A stretch of 64,000 bases of DNA from Prorocentrum cordatum (Eukaryota; Sar; Dinophyceae; Prorocentrales; Prorocentraceae), in NCBI GenBank assembly GCA_963575745.1, contig CAUYUJ010020743.1, forward strand, positions 75,001 through 139,000. Reading direction: 5' to 3'. Positions 33,150 through 44,151 of this stretch are shown here, in pieces. Within the stretch, counting starts at the first letter, position 1. The number at the start of each line of letters is the position of its first letter. A program made the translations under genes and the position numbers. Under the pieces are notes generated by a model, which was not told where the DNA came from, ran no database searches, and saw only the letters and a list, made by a program, of their open reading frames with translations.

Positions 33150-33608
33150 CCGCCGACGCAAAAAAAGTGTGTGTGTGTGTGTTGTGTTGTCTTGCATGGT
33201 GGCTCAAATCGCTCTAACGACATCCCCGTTTAGGCATCCGATCGCCAGCGTAGACGTCCACTGCCTAGCCACCGACGCAAACAAAAATGTGTGTTGTGTG
33301 TAGTGTGTGCCTTGTGTGCTGTGTTGTGTGGTGTGTGTTGTGTGTTGTGTGTGTTGTGTGTGTGTGTTGTGTGTACTGCGCGGTGTGTGTGTGTTGTGTG
33401 TTGTGTGTGTGTGTTGTGTGTTGTGTGTTGTGTGTGTTGTGTGTTGTGTGTTGCTGTGTGGTCTGCATGGTGCTTGTGGTGTGTGTGTGCGGTGTGTGGG
33501 TGTGTGCGTGTGGTTGTACGTGTGGTTGTACGTGTGATTGTAAGTGTGGTTGTATGTGTGCAGGTGCAGGTGTGTGCAGGTGTGTGCAGGTGTGTGTAGG
33601 TGCGTGTG
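33150..33608 (+). repeat. TG / TGTGTTG microsatellite, about 320 bp
   Basis: A short TG run at 33164-33190 and a long TGTGTGTTG array from 33285, becoming GTGCAGGTGT near the end. CCGACGCAAA precedes both (33148 and 33271), a diverged direct repeat. Confidence 0.95.
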
Positions 33609-33884
33609 CTGTCCGTTCGTCAAGAGGAGAGCTCTCAGGCATCGGGCACCGCCGCCCTCTCGAAGCGCCGCGGAACGCTCGGAGAGCGCTCGAGGGCGCT
33701 CTGCTGCTTTTTGTCTGTTTTTGATTCCCCCCCCCCAGCCCGCCTGGAAATGGGAGCGGGCGCGGCGTCCAGAAGAGCGACGCATTTCCCCCGCGGGGCT
33801 CGGGCCCCAAGGAGCTCGAGGCCCGCGGAGATGCACACGTCCCGTGGAGCGGTCTGGAGCCCTCTCCCTTTGGCACGCCCGAAG

Positions 33885-34090
33885 TGGCGCCACGAGCGGC
33901 GAACGGATCCACATCCGCGCTCTCGCGGTCTTGATTACGGGACGCGATCCCGAGGATACGCGGTCACACGGATACGTTCCGCCGTGCAGGGCATGCGCGA
34001 AAAGACTGCCCCGTAATCATCCGCGGGGTCGCGGCCCAGGGGCCCCGACCCGCGAGGCGTGGATGCGGATATGGTTTTCTGCCGACGGGG
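33885..34090. mobile_element. Foldback element FB4, copy 2
   Basis: CACGAGCGGCGAACGGATCC, ATCCCGAGGATACGCGGTC, CGGATACGTTCCGC, CATCCGCGGGGTCGCGGCCC in the same order as 22345-22535. The outer halves pair (ACATCCGCGCTCTCGCGG against the inverse of CGCGAGGCGTGGATGCGG). It is bracketed by a diverged direct repeat of about 45 bp (33838-33886 and 34119-34162, sharing TGGCACGC and CGAAGT). Confidence 0.65.
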
Positions 34091-34169
34091 CGTCGAGGCA
34101 GAGGGGCTCCACGCCTCGTGGGGCGGTTTGGTGCCCTCTTCTCTGGCACGCTCGAAGTAGGTGCGGAAA

Positions 34170-36320
34170 AAATGGGAACAGCGCCCAGCAGCGAGTGTGC
34201 AGCCGAAACTGGCAGCGGCCGCTGTGTTTGGCAGGCGACTTCTTGTCCGAGATGGGCAACACCCACGGCGACATTGACGGCGAGCCCTGTTCAAAGCGGA
34301 CAGGAACCGTCTTTGGTTTGTCTCCCCCTTCTCTCCGTACCCGCTTGGTTCGTGCCGACCTTCTGGGCCTCGCACACCGCCGTCGTTCGGCGGCGAGCCC
34401 TGGGGGTAATCAGAAGGGGCGGGCCTTCCCAGAAAATCTCACTTCCACCCCAAGTTCGCCGCCACTTGTCCGAGGCACAGAAACAGGAAAATAGACATCC
34501 GGGAGACGCGGGGCCAGGAGCTGGGAGGAGGAGGAAGGAAGAGAAAGACGAGAAAAGTATGAAGCATAGGAAAAAGGGAGCCCATACCGCTACCCTTGCC
34601 TCGTTCTCGACTTTTGGTCCTCCTTGGAGGCCCTCACCGCCACGGCGGCTACATTCGCCTCGAAACCCTGGTCAGAAGGCCCCCTCGGAAGGTCCAGGGA
34701 GTAGCGGTATCGATGTTCTTCGCTCCCCCATGGTCGCTGTCGCCCATCGTCATTCGTCTGCCGTCGTCCGTCGCGGTCCATTCATCTGTCGTGGCCGTTG
34801 CCGTCGTCATACGTCGTTCGTAGTCTTTCCCGTTTTCGTCGCCGTTCGCCGTCGACGTCCTCCAAGGGCGAGGGCGAGGGTTGGGCAGAACAGAGTTGAT
34901 CCTGCATCCTTTTCCTTGTTGTTCCTCCTCCTCCTCTTCCTCCTCCTCCTCCTCCTGCTCCATCATGCGTTTCCTTCTGTACTTCGATTGAGGATGATCG
35001 AAAATTGGTGTAGTTGACATACTTTGTCTCGTACCTGCCTTCAGGGCGGCCCTCGTCGCCCTGGATGGATACTGGTCAAAACGCATAGCTGGGGGGCATA
35101 TGGGTTGATTTAAAGGGAGATGGGGTTCCCCCCCTGCAAAATTAACAGAACGAAGAACCTGAGAAGTACGCCTTGTGCTACAAGATGCGGTCGACGCTAA
35201 CATACAAATCAACGTCACAACGCCTGAAGACGGCTACAGATACCTGAGCCAAGCGTCACGGGTTGAACGATTACTGGAAGGCGACATTGGAACATCCCCT
35301 GATAGTCCTGATTAATCAGGTCGGGCAAATTACGTACAACCTTGTGAAAACCCACGTGCCACGAGCGGAAAACAATGGAAATTCAACGGTACAAATGCTG
35401 CGACGTGATGAGCGACGTAAGTGTGACCAGGCACGAACATATACTTAGACAACAGTACGCATGAATACACGCAAGGTAGAAGGGCCCAAAACAGCGCAAA
35501 GAAAACGCAGCACGGCGGCGCAGAAGGTGACTGAAGTTAAGGCGGGATGCCCGCTCTATGTGTTTGTCACAGTTGCCAAAACGCAATGGCATGAATGGGA
35601 AATTGACTAGGTTACAAGCGCGACAAGTGGAGAGAGATGGGGCAAAAAAAGCATGTGTTACGCATGCTCGCTCACCTGGGCCTTCTCGAGTTTGACCGCC
35701 CACCATGTTTGGTTGTATGCATCACCTTGCGCCCACGGTTAATCAATTGCTCCATCCTCGACCGACAGTCACTACCCACCATGAATTGATTACTTTCCAG
35801 TTAGTTATTATCCTCGCTAATATCGGCCCAGGTCCCCAGCCTGGTCTCGACGTTGTCCCTGGGAATTTTCTTCGCCGCCCTGCGCCCGATGCCGCCACCC
35901 CTCTCGGCTGCCCTCCAGCACGAAGGTTGGGCGTGACCAACTCGCGGCATGGCCTGGGCACCTCTCGTCACAATTAACGCCCGATGGGGTGGTCCACCAC
36001 CCAGATCTGGCCACTAGTCCGCATGTTGTAGTTCACCCGTTACTGGCCTGCCAGAGAATCTCCCCCCCCTCACGCCCGCGCGCCCTTACATGCGGGTGGA
36101 CCCATTGCTCACCTCCACGATTATAAAAATCACGACAACGGAGATAGTCGCGCGGAACCAGGTTAAGGGGAGCCTCTCAAAAATGCTAGTTGCATCCGCT
36201 CGGCTTCCTCATGGCTGTCTCAAAATCGCTATTAAAGGCCCCGAAACCGTCGCCGAAAATTATAAACTCCTGCGCCGGGTCTTCGGTCACGAACAGCGCG
36301 ACCCATGTCCCTGCCGCGAT
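34170..36320. other. No recognisable gene; lower-GC stretch
   Basis: 35.0-36.2 kb is visibly less GC-rich than the rest. Short frames exist but I recognise none. A diverged inverted pair ATACCGCTACC (34584) and GGGAGTAGCGGTAT (34698) is present, plus CTC triplets at 34925-34960. Confidence 0.5.
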
Positions 36321-36329
36321 AAATGTTCC

Positions 36330-36840
36330 AGAATGGCCCCGCTTCGCCCGGCGACCGTTTCGCCCAGCCCGCGTCGCCCGGTCCGTTTCGCCCAATGATG
36401 GTTTCGCCCAGGACGGTTTCGTCCGAAACGGTTTCGCCCTGCATCGGCTTCGACTGGTCGGTTTCGCCCGAACAGGTTTCGCCCGGGACGGTTTCGCCCA
36501 GAACGATTTCGCCTGGTCGATCTGGCCCATTCGCCCGGACCGGTTTCGGCCCACGCCGGTTTCGACCGCACGGCTTCGCCCGGAGATGGCACGGGACGGT
36601 TCCGCCCGGGGCGATTTCGCCCAGACGGTTTCGCCAGGGACGGTTTCGCCCGGGGCGGTTTCGCCAGGGGCGGTTCCGCCGGGATCGAACGGCTTCGCCT
36701 GGGGCGGTTTCGCCAGGGACGGCGGTGCCCGGGACGGTTTCGCCTGGGACGGCATCGTCCGGGGCGATTTTGCTGGGTCGGCCGAGCCTGGGGCGGTTTC
36801 GCCCGGGGCGGTTTCGCCCCGGACGGTCTTGCCCGAACAG
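36330..36840 (+). repeat. 15-bp minisatellite GGTTTCGCCCGGGAC
   Basis: About 30 degenerate copies of a 15-bp unit, GGTTTCGCC(C/A)GGGAC. Because 15 is a multiple of three, frames stay open on both strands and read as repeats such as RAKPP or ETVPG. There is no independent evidence of coding. Confidence 0.9.
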
Positions 36841-38829
36841 ATCGACCCTCGACCCCCTCCTCGATCGCCTTTGACTCGCCTCGATCGGCCCCCGGCCGCC
36901 TGAACAAAAATCCCGAGATTGCACCCAGAATCGCCCACGGCCCCGAAGGCCAGAGCGGAGCCCTCGAGCCTCCAAAGTAGCGAGCAGCCCCCCGACGCAT
37001 TCTGCATGAACCCACGGGGCCCGGGCCTCTCCCCCGCCCTCCTCCTCGAGAAGGCCACCCTAAATGCGCACGGCTGGACGCGCGCTTCGGCAACCCGTCC
37101 AGGGGCCCGGTCGTCGACGGCCGCCCGCTCCTCCCCCCCCGAACGACGTCCCGCCCCCCCACCCCCACCCGCGCTCTTCGACCCCCCCCCCCCCGCCCTC
37201 GGTGGAAGGAAGCGAAAGAGAAACAACAGGGGAAGGAGGAGGAGGGGGAGGGCGGAGGGCCCTCGACCCGTCGATCCTCGATCGACCGACCCCCCATCCT
37301 CGATCGATCCTCGATTCTGGATGCCTTGATCCTCCGACCGCTCGTTCACTCGATATATGGGCGACCCCTCCATCCTCAATCGATCCTCGAGTCCGTCAAC
37401 CCCTCGATGCGACCACCGCTGCGTCGGCCATGAACCTGGCTGGCCGCAGCACATCTCCATCACGAATTTTGATGCACATGTTTTGCTCTGATATGTCCTT
37501 AGTTCTGTCTGCGTTTAGGCGCCGCTCAGATGATTTCACGAGTCGGCTGAATGCCGCGAACGCGGAGCCTGCTATATGAAACAGAGCAGCTTTTCTCTTC
37601 ATCAGCGCGTCGTTTGACTCCTGTGCCTGTCAGGCGCGCTGACGCCCCAATGCCTTCCATGATCACTGCAAGTGGCGAAGTCCACGGCCAGTCCTGGAGT
37701 CAATCCCACCCTGCCGGCAATCCCACTAACCTGCATAGTGGGGGGATATGCCTCGCGCCCGAGAGCCTGGGCTAGCCTGGGCTGCTAGTTGTTTGTTGAT
37801 TGTCAGGCCGTCTGCCTCGGCGGCGCTGGTCATCGCCTCAACGGGGCATCTACTCGCCCCTTTAGCCAGCCGCCAATGTCGCAAGTTCAATGCCGACCCC
37901 CATGCCCAGCAATGATTGGGCGATGTCACCTGTCATTCGATCAACCATATGTCATGGCCAATTGCTGATATCGGCCTGTTGTTTCTCTTCTGGCACCTCA
38001 CCTGCTGCTCTTTTCTTGCTCTGGGCACTGGATTCTTCAGCCTCCTCAAACATGGACTCAAAACCGGTTCACCCAGTCATCGAAAAAGTCACATGCGTGA
38101 CACCATTGACTTTTTCCGATCGTCTCGCGTTCCCGTGATTTCACCCGTCTCGCTATGCACGGCACGCGCCACTCATTCGCTGGCGACTGGTTCCTCCGTC
38201 TCCAGTGCCCCGTGCGGAAGTTCAACCCCCACTCCTGCTCATGGTCGGACAACCTTCCTCTTCTTATTCACACCCTGTAAATTACGCATAGGGCGCTGCT
38301 CCGTCTCGCCCAGGGATCGCGGTCAAAAGCCGATACTCCACCTGTTACGCGAACACTTATGCGCGCGTCGCCCTCTGCATACAATAACTTCTCGCGCTTC
38401 TCTAGCTCATCTTTGGCAGCCACGTCAAATCTTAGCCGGGCCAAGGACAACCTGGCGCGTGCTCTGTAACATTCTTGTGACTTCAACCACTCGATGGCTC
38501 TTGCTCTACACTCAATGCTGCGAGGTCTGCGGTCATTGCCCCCCTAGACCCCCTAGAAATGGCGCGGCACCCCCGGCATCCTGTCGCGGCCCCCATTGGA
38601 GATATTCCGAATTTGTACAGCTACACCACTGACATGGAGCCGACCCAGGGCTCTCGGATTCCACTGGCAAAGGAGACGTGGACACAATCACAACGGACTG
38701 CGACTCGCTAGCTGAGAAACAAGCCCCCCGCGGCATTCACGCCCTCAAAACACCACCTTTCCTCATCGCTGCATGTGCGGCGATGCTCTGGTGGTCTGAT
38801 TCCCCCTTGGCTTCCGCCGAGTAACATGT

Positions 38830-39075
38830 CTAGGAATACTCACCCCCCCATTCAAGCTCCAACTTGCGCCCCCCCTTGGCTCCAGTTCTGACATAAACGA
38901 CGCGTTCTCCAAACTCCGGCAACGTCGCGTTGAACTTGCGTCCACGGCGCCGCGGACTTGCGATTTGACCGCCCATGCTGACAAGGAATTCGTCGATGAA
39001 GGAAGACGCAGATGACACCATCCCGGGCAGTAGATGGCGACCCTCGGCGAGCTCGATCTCAAAGTACGCGCCCAC
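38830..39075 (-). pseudogene. Copia-like integrase C-terminal fragment
   Basis: 81-codon frame with FIDEFLVSMGG, then ATLPEFGERVVYVRTGAKGG and LELEWGGEYS. The FGERVxY...W(x)GxY/F pattern is what I expect just after the catalytic core of copia integrases, in the segment that contacts DNA. The catalytic DDE part is not recognisable upstream. Position, about 1 kb after the protease on the same strand, supports the call. Confidence 0.5.
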
Positions 39076-39749
39076 TGCCCAGGAAAGTTCCCACTTGACT
39101 CTGAACCGTTCTCACCGCCCTCGAAATCCGTCAGCCGCTGAATCTACGACAGGGCAGATTTCAAATGTCACTGCGATCGACGCGGGGGATCCCACGGCTT
39201 CCCTATGCGCGGCTGTGGAGGATGCACCGCCGCTCTTGAGAAGAATGGCCCTGCGCCTGGCGAACGACATCGCGCCCCCCGTAACAGCGGAAGAACAACT
39301 GCCCACTCTTTTCTCGATACCCCCTCTACTCCATATACAATTGGCACCCCGGCAACGAATTGCCTGCACTGGCTCGTCTGGCACCACACGTTCACCAAAC
39401 TGTCTTCTGCCATCCGCGCGCAGTCAGATGGGGCCGCGGGCATTTCATCCGGGTTAGTCCTGTCTCTTATTTGCGCGCCCTTCTCTTGGCTCTGCCGCGC
39501 GCGCTGCGAGGGTGCCAGTAGCTACGCGGCAAAATGGAGGACATCGCGGTCATCTACGTCTGCTTTGCCAGGGCGAAGCTCGCATGTCGCTCTCTGAACT
39601 TGTTCGGCATCCTGGCTTGCCGCCGTCGCCCCCGATTCCCTCCTCGCGTTAATTCTGGCCCCCAGCGCTCCCACTGTCAATGCTTCCCACAGGCCCACCG
39701 CGTCTCACGGGGCCGAATGAGAAAGGCTCTCCCGAAGGAACCCCTGCCT

Positions 39750-40260
39750 CAGAAAATCCATCCCACCGCCTCGCCCACAGGCGGCGCCGGCGTTTCCCCC
39801 TGTCCTCCAGGGGCTCGGTTGCGAATGGGAACTCCCCGCCACGCTCGTACACTGCCGTTCTCGTGCCAGAGGCTTCGCGTCCGAGGTAACCGCGCGCCCA
39901 GCCACGCACGCCCCGACCAAAGACGATCTCGCTACCTGCTCCCACCATTTAACATGCCGATCCCACTGCTTTCCTTCGGTCGGCATTTCCCGTGGGCGTC
40001 GCGACCCCGTCGCCCACTTCAACTGTGTCCAACGATTGTTCTCTGTCTACGGCTTCTTTACGTGGCCCCATTGGCAACGCGGCAACGACGACCACTTTCC
40101 GAGGCTTCCGTCTGTTTCGCTGGAAATGAGCGCCAACATTCAGCGGCCAAACTGCGCTATACGCCCCCGAATCAACATAACCACCAGTCTCCACGTTCAA
40201 TGATGCACAGTATTTCGGGGCGGCGCTCGCTTCCTCTCTTTCGCGGGCTACCTCAACCAA
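39750..40260 (-). pseudogene. Copia-like aspartic protease remnant
   Basis: GGYVDSGAYSAVWPLNVG at about 40185-40132 holds the DSGA active-site motif of retroelement proteases, with the Asp at 40173-40171. A second frame (39948-39649) continues with a SGTRTAVYERGGEFPFAT segment resembling the C-terminal part of these proteases. A frameshift near 39950 separates them. Confidence 0.6.
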
Positions 40261-40528
40261 TCCGCGGTCACCTGCTCAGTGACTGTTTTACCAGCCAAGG
40301 GCCCCACAGTGGCTATATTTCTGGCACGTCATTACTTGGCGCGTGATGAGCTGCATCATTGCACGCGACAGTTTCTTCTTCTGGCCAGCGTTTCCCACTG
40401 CGCCCCAGGCGCACCCGGCACCCCCACAATGGCGGGGCAACATACAGGGTCCATCTCCAGCTGAGGCCGCCCGCGCCATGTGCCCCCTGCACGTTGCTCG
40501 CCGGTCCGACTTCGTTGGTTCCCTTGGC

Positions 40529-40570
40529 GCAGTTGGCCTCGAAGTGGCCCTTTTGGCCGCGCTTGTAGCA
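40529..40570 (-). pseudogene. Gag zinc knuckle with altered second Cys
   Basis: CYKRGQKGHFEANC matches the CCHC knuckle C-x2-C-x4-H-x4-C except that the second Cys is Arg. The Gly and His positions are retained. It follows the gag-like frame and precedes the protease on the same strand. Confidence 0.65.
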
Positions 40571-40836
40571 TTCGCGCTCGCTCATGGGCACATGGCCCTT
40601 GCCTCCAGGCTTATCACCTAGTAGTTCAGACTGTTTGTCAACTCCCTTGTTGCAGTAGTTGCCCTTGTTGCATCCCTCCTGCCAGCCTGGGCGCAATGCT
40701 CCTTTGCTGATCCTCTAACCCTTACCTTTGACTGTGCAATATCTTGCAGTCTCTTTCTTGCCACGCGGTCCATTCTGTTTCGCGCCGACACCATGCCACA
40801 TTCCTTTTGCGTTCGCACTTACTAATGCATCCACAT

Positions 40837-41475
40837 CTATTTCACCCTAACCTCGATCACCACTCCACCCAGGCGGTGCTCCTCCTCTTCCCCGACTCCC
40901 CCGACGTCCATTGCCCCGTTGTTCTTTTCCTCCGCGTCCAATCGCTGCTTCTCCCGAGCCCAGTCCTCGCGCCCAAAATACAGCTTTTGGCGCGAATCGC
41001 TGGTTAAGGAGACGGGTGGCTTGAAACAGCTCCGCAGCCAGTCATCAGACCATGCCTTGGCGTGATTCATAATGTTGTCCAGCGCTGTCGGTTTGAAGGG
41101 TCAAAGCAGTTCATAACATATGCCGTATTTATCAAGCGTCTCTACCAAGGCACCCCACTGCTCAAGTTGAACCGATGCGTCACTGACCTCCTTGGGTCTG
41201 TATGGGGTTCATGGCTGACTTCACATTGGCCAATAGTGCCACCCCCATTACTGGCCTTGTAGATCTTCACGCATGAATGCAAGCAGCCATTCCCCTTCCT
41301 TAAGGCCACGAAGCGTGCCCCGTGCCCTAACGCTTTGCTCTTTGTCGGTTGGGACGCACCATAATTCCTCACCCAACTTGTGGATCGCATCTGCGTCCAG
41401 AACGTCTTCATCACTACGTTCAGTTGATTCCTTCTTCTTCTCTGGTGATGTCTCGTTGTACTCCGACGCCGCCAT
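40837..41475 (-). pseudogene. Copia-like gag remnant
   Basis: Two separated frames: an acidic N-terminal piece (41475-41248, with EELWCVPTDKEQS) and a later piece (41070-40837, with REDWAREKQRLDAEEKNNGAMDVGGV). The latter is the lysine/glutamate-rich stretch with a DVG box that often precedes the zinc knuckle in such gags. Identification rests on order and weak similarity. Confidence 0.45.
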
Positions 41476-42300
41476 TACCCCGAGATGGTTCTTAACTTAT
41501 CACCTTGTTCGCCGACATCCGGCACTCTCCTGCCCATTGTTCCCAAAATTCAACTTAGCCGTTTGAAAACATCAGGGGTCCCACGGCTGACGTGTGCCAA
41601 ACCGTGAAGCAATCAGTCACTCCACTTTCTCGAGCTTCCGCCTGGCCTGCGCTGGAGCTCTCTAGAAGTTAAATCGTCGTTCATTCGCTCACGGACCTGT
41701 AATGCGTTTTGCCTGTAGCAAATCAATCAAATCGCACGTGCGTTCACCTTCCTGTCCCCGACCCTTTGCTCAACTCAACCACTCGCGGTTTCACTCGCGT
41801 GGCTTCCAAGTCGCATTTGTTTTCACAACTGGTGGTGCTCAGCAATGCTGCGTTAGATTTGACAAACATCCTCATCAATGACATCGCGTGCTCGCCGGGC
41901 AAGTCTTCGGTACCCGTGTGGTCTTGATATTCGAGGTAGCCCGTCGTTGCGACATGGTTTGCCTGCAGGCCAGATTCGACGAACTCGGGCTCACCTTGGT
42001 TGCAAGCGGTGAGACAATGAAGCCAAAACTTGGCGAGGTTGTACTCTATCCATTGTTGTCGCGTGGTAGGTGTTGCTGTATCGGCTCTCGTGGCCATAAC
42101 CTCGTTCCGCCACCATGCAAATCGAACAGACCGATGGTAATAAGGACTGAGCTCTGTTCTACTGTAAGCGGCCGACTCTATAGTACAAAGTGAGCTATGC
42201 CAGCTATGCCGCAACACCTGGCGTCTGTTACAAATACTTCTCTTCTTATGTTATTAGCATTATCCTTAGAATTGCGATTACTACTAGTATGTTGATTCCT

Positions 42301-42507
42301 CTTCCTCCTCCTCCTGCTCCTCCCTCCTCTGAGTTTCCTCATCCTCCCCCTCTCAATTTCCTCCTCCTCCGCCTCCTCCCCTCCCTCCTCATCCACCTCC
42401 TCCTGCTCCCTGTTTCCCAGTAGGTGTTGTTTACTCCCCCACCCCCTCGAGTCCCCTTGATTCCATCCTCCTCCATCGTTTCCATTTCTCTCTCTCTCTC
42501 CCCTTGT

Positions 42508-42556
<49 letters not shown>

Positions 42557-42560
42557 GTTC
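42301..42560. repeat. CTC and CT microsatellites
   Basis: Irregular CTC triplets (42301-42415) and CT dinucleotides (42487-42557). Confidence 0.9.
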
Positions 42561-42756
42561 CGCTTTAACACTCCTCTTCCCCCTGCCTGCTTTCGGGACC
42601 TGTCGGAAGTAAAGCCCCCAGCTCGTCGAGGGGCGCAATTGCGTGGTTGGTGTGCCCAAGCAGCCCAAGCAGTTCGACAAATACACGTCAAGGCCGATTC
42701 TCGAGCAGAGCGATTGAGAGCGGCGTTCGACTTTCATCCCAGACTGCTGCTAACCG

Positions 42757-42935
42757 CTAACACAAATTTAAACATAAACTGTCTACGGTCCGCGCCGATT
42801 TCTTGGATCTGCGCTGGACCCCTCCCTAGCGCGCGGAGCGCGCCAGGAGCGGCGCTGGAGGCGCCCCCAAGGAGGCCAGGCGCAATCCAAAAAAACAGCG
42901 CGGACCGTGGAAAATGCTTTGTTTCTTCTTCGAGA
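42757..42935. mobile_element. Palindromic GC-rich element FB5, copy c
   Basis: Left arm with ACATAAACTGTCTACGGTCC and ATTTCTTGGATCTGCGCTGG. Right arm CCAGGCGCAATCCAAAAAAA, then CAGCGCGGACCGTGG. The arms pair over about 35 bp around a GCGC-rich centre. The right outer end TTTCTTCTTCGA is shared. Confidence 0.75.
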
Positions 42936-43309
42936 TACGATTGGCTCAAAATAGGCCCTGGGGATTCCGCAGCCGTGCCGTACCTCCCCTTCCTTTGAAA
43001 CGACGACGAAAACAACGAACGATTCGGACGCCCGATATGGGTACGCAAAAAAATATGTACGATGTCAAACAACTAATGTTGTCCAAAAACAACCGCGGCC
43101 GCTGCTGGGCTTACGCCTCTCTGTCTCAAATGGACACCGTCCACGGCGGTACCGACAGCGAGCCCTGCTCAAAAGGAACGGGACCCGCTGGAGGTCCTCG
43201 TCTCGTGCCCATCCTCTGTACCCATCCAAATTCTACCGAACCCTTCTCCTCCCTGAGACCACGACGCGACGACCAACGACGCGCGACGGACGACGACAAA
43301 ACGACGGCG

Positions 43310-43590
43310 ACGACGACCACCACCACCATCACCACCACGACGACGACGACGACGACGAGGGCCACGGGCTGCAGGAGCGGGGCGCCCGGGGTCTCCTCCG
43401 GCGTATGCGCTCCTTGGCGCTCCTGGGGCTCTCCCACTTGCCCGGCTTGCCTCGGCCGGCAGCATGCCCACAGAGGCGGAGAGAGAGCAGGCCCTCTCCC
43501 ATCGAGCTTCGAGCAGAAGAGGAACGGAGGCACGACCCTCGTCGTCGTCGTCGTCCTCCTCCTCCTCCTCGTGGTCGTCACCGAGGGATC
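43310..43590. repeat. CAC/GAC and GTC/CTC triplet tracts
   Basis: ACCACC/GAC triplets at 43312-43358 and GTC then CTC triplets at 43537-43572. Confidence 0.85.
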
Positions 43591-43739
43591 GTTCAGTCTT
43601 GAACGATCGCCGCTGCCTCACATCGAGGACCATTCAGCGCTGGCCGAGTTCAGGCAGCTTGTGGAAGTCAACCTCGAACACCCGCACGTGGAGGAGAAAA
43701 AAGCGCGGACGTCCTGGGGGAGGGCACTGGCGCTGCAAA

Positions 43740-44110
43740 GCCGATGCGAACAGGCACCTCATGGTGGAGATGTGCACGCAATTCGGCATGTGCATTTCGA
43801 ACACATTCTTCGCGTCTTCACAAGAACCGATGGCCACGAGCTACAACGTGGGACGCCGCGCAGGCGAAGAAGTGAACTGGAACACTCATTCCCAAATTGT
43901 TTTTTTGCTGTTTGCCCAGTCTTGGTCTCATAACGTGCTCGGAATGGGCGTCCGCCGGGACAGGCCGCTTTCGTCGCAGCCTTTCTTGCTGGAGGCGCGC
44001 GTCCACGCGACGGTGGACAAGGCCCCTCCCAGGGGCGAGGCTGGCAGGGGGCAGATGCATCACAGTTGAAATCTGCCAGCATCAAGCATAGCTTCACCCA
44101 TCAGTTCGCG
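43740..44110 (+). pseudogene. LINE-D endonuclease C-terminal remnant
   Basis: Reads DANRHLMVEMCTQFGMCI, SNTFFASSQEPMATSYNVG, EEVNWNTHSQIVFLL, then LSSQPFLLEARVHA. In EEP domains this is the segment with the antiparallel strand 'thWxp...xqIDyil' and the terminal (S)DHxxL. The expected catalytic Asp-His pair is not preserved (SQPFLL). Confidence 0.6.
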
Positions 44111-44151
44111 GACGCGCTGGAGGATTTTGCCCGACGCAAGACCACGACGAC

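Larger units (their letters stand above)
37400..42220 (-). mobile_element. Decayed Ty1/copia-like LTR retrotransposon
   Basis: Minus-strand order: gag-like (about 41475-40837), zinc knuckle (40570-40529), aspartic protease (about 40260-39750), integrase C-terminal segment (about 39075-38830). The order gag-PR-IN with an FGERVVYV segment fits the Ty1/copia type. Frames are broken throughout and no RT motif is readable downstream of the integrase end, so the RT is lost or unrecognisable. I could not identify LTRs. Limits are estimates. Confidence 0.6.

Noticed and set aside
36186-37463. 425-codon minus-strand frame reading as ETVPGETAPG-like repeats
   Set aside because: Product of the stop-free 15-bp minisatellite.
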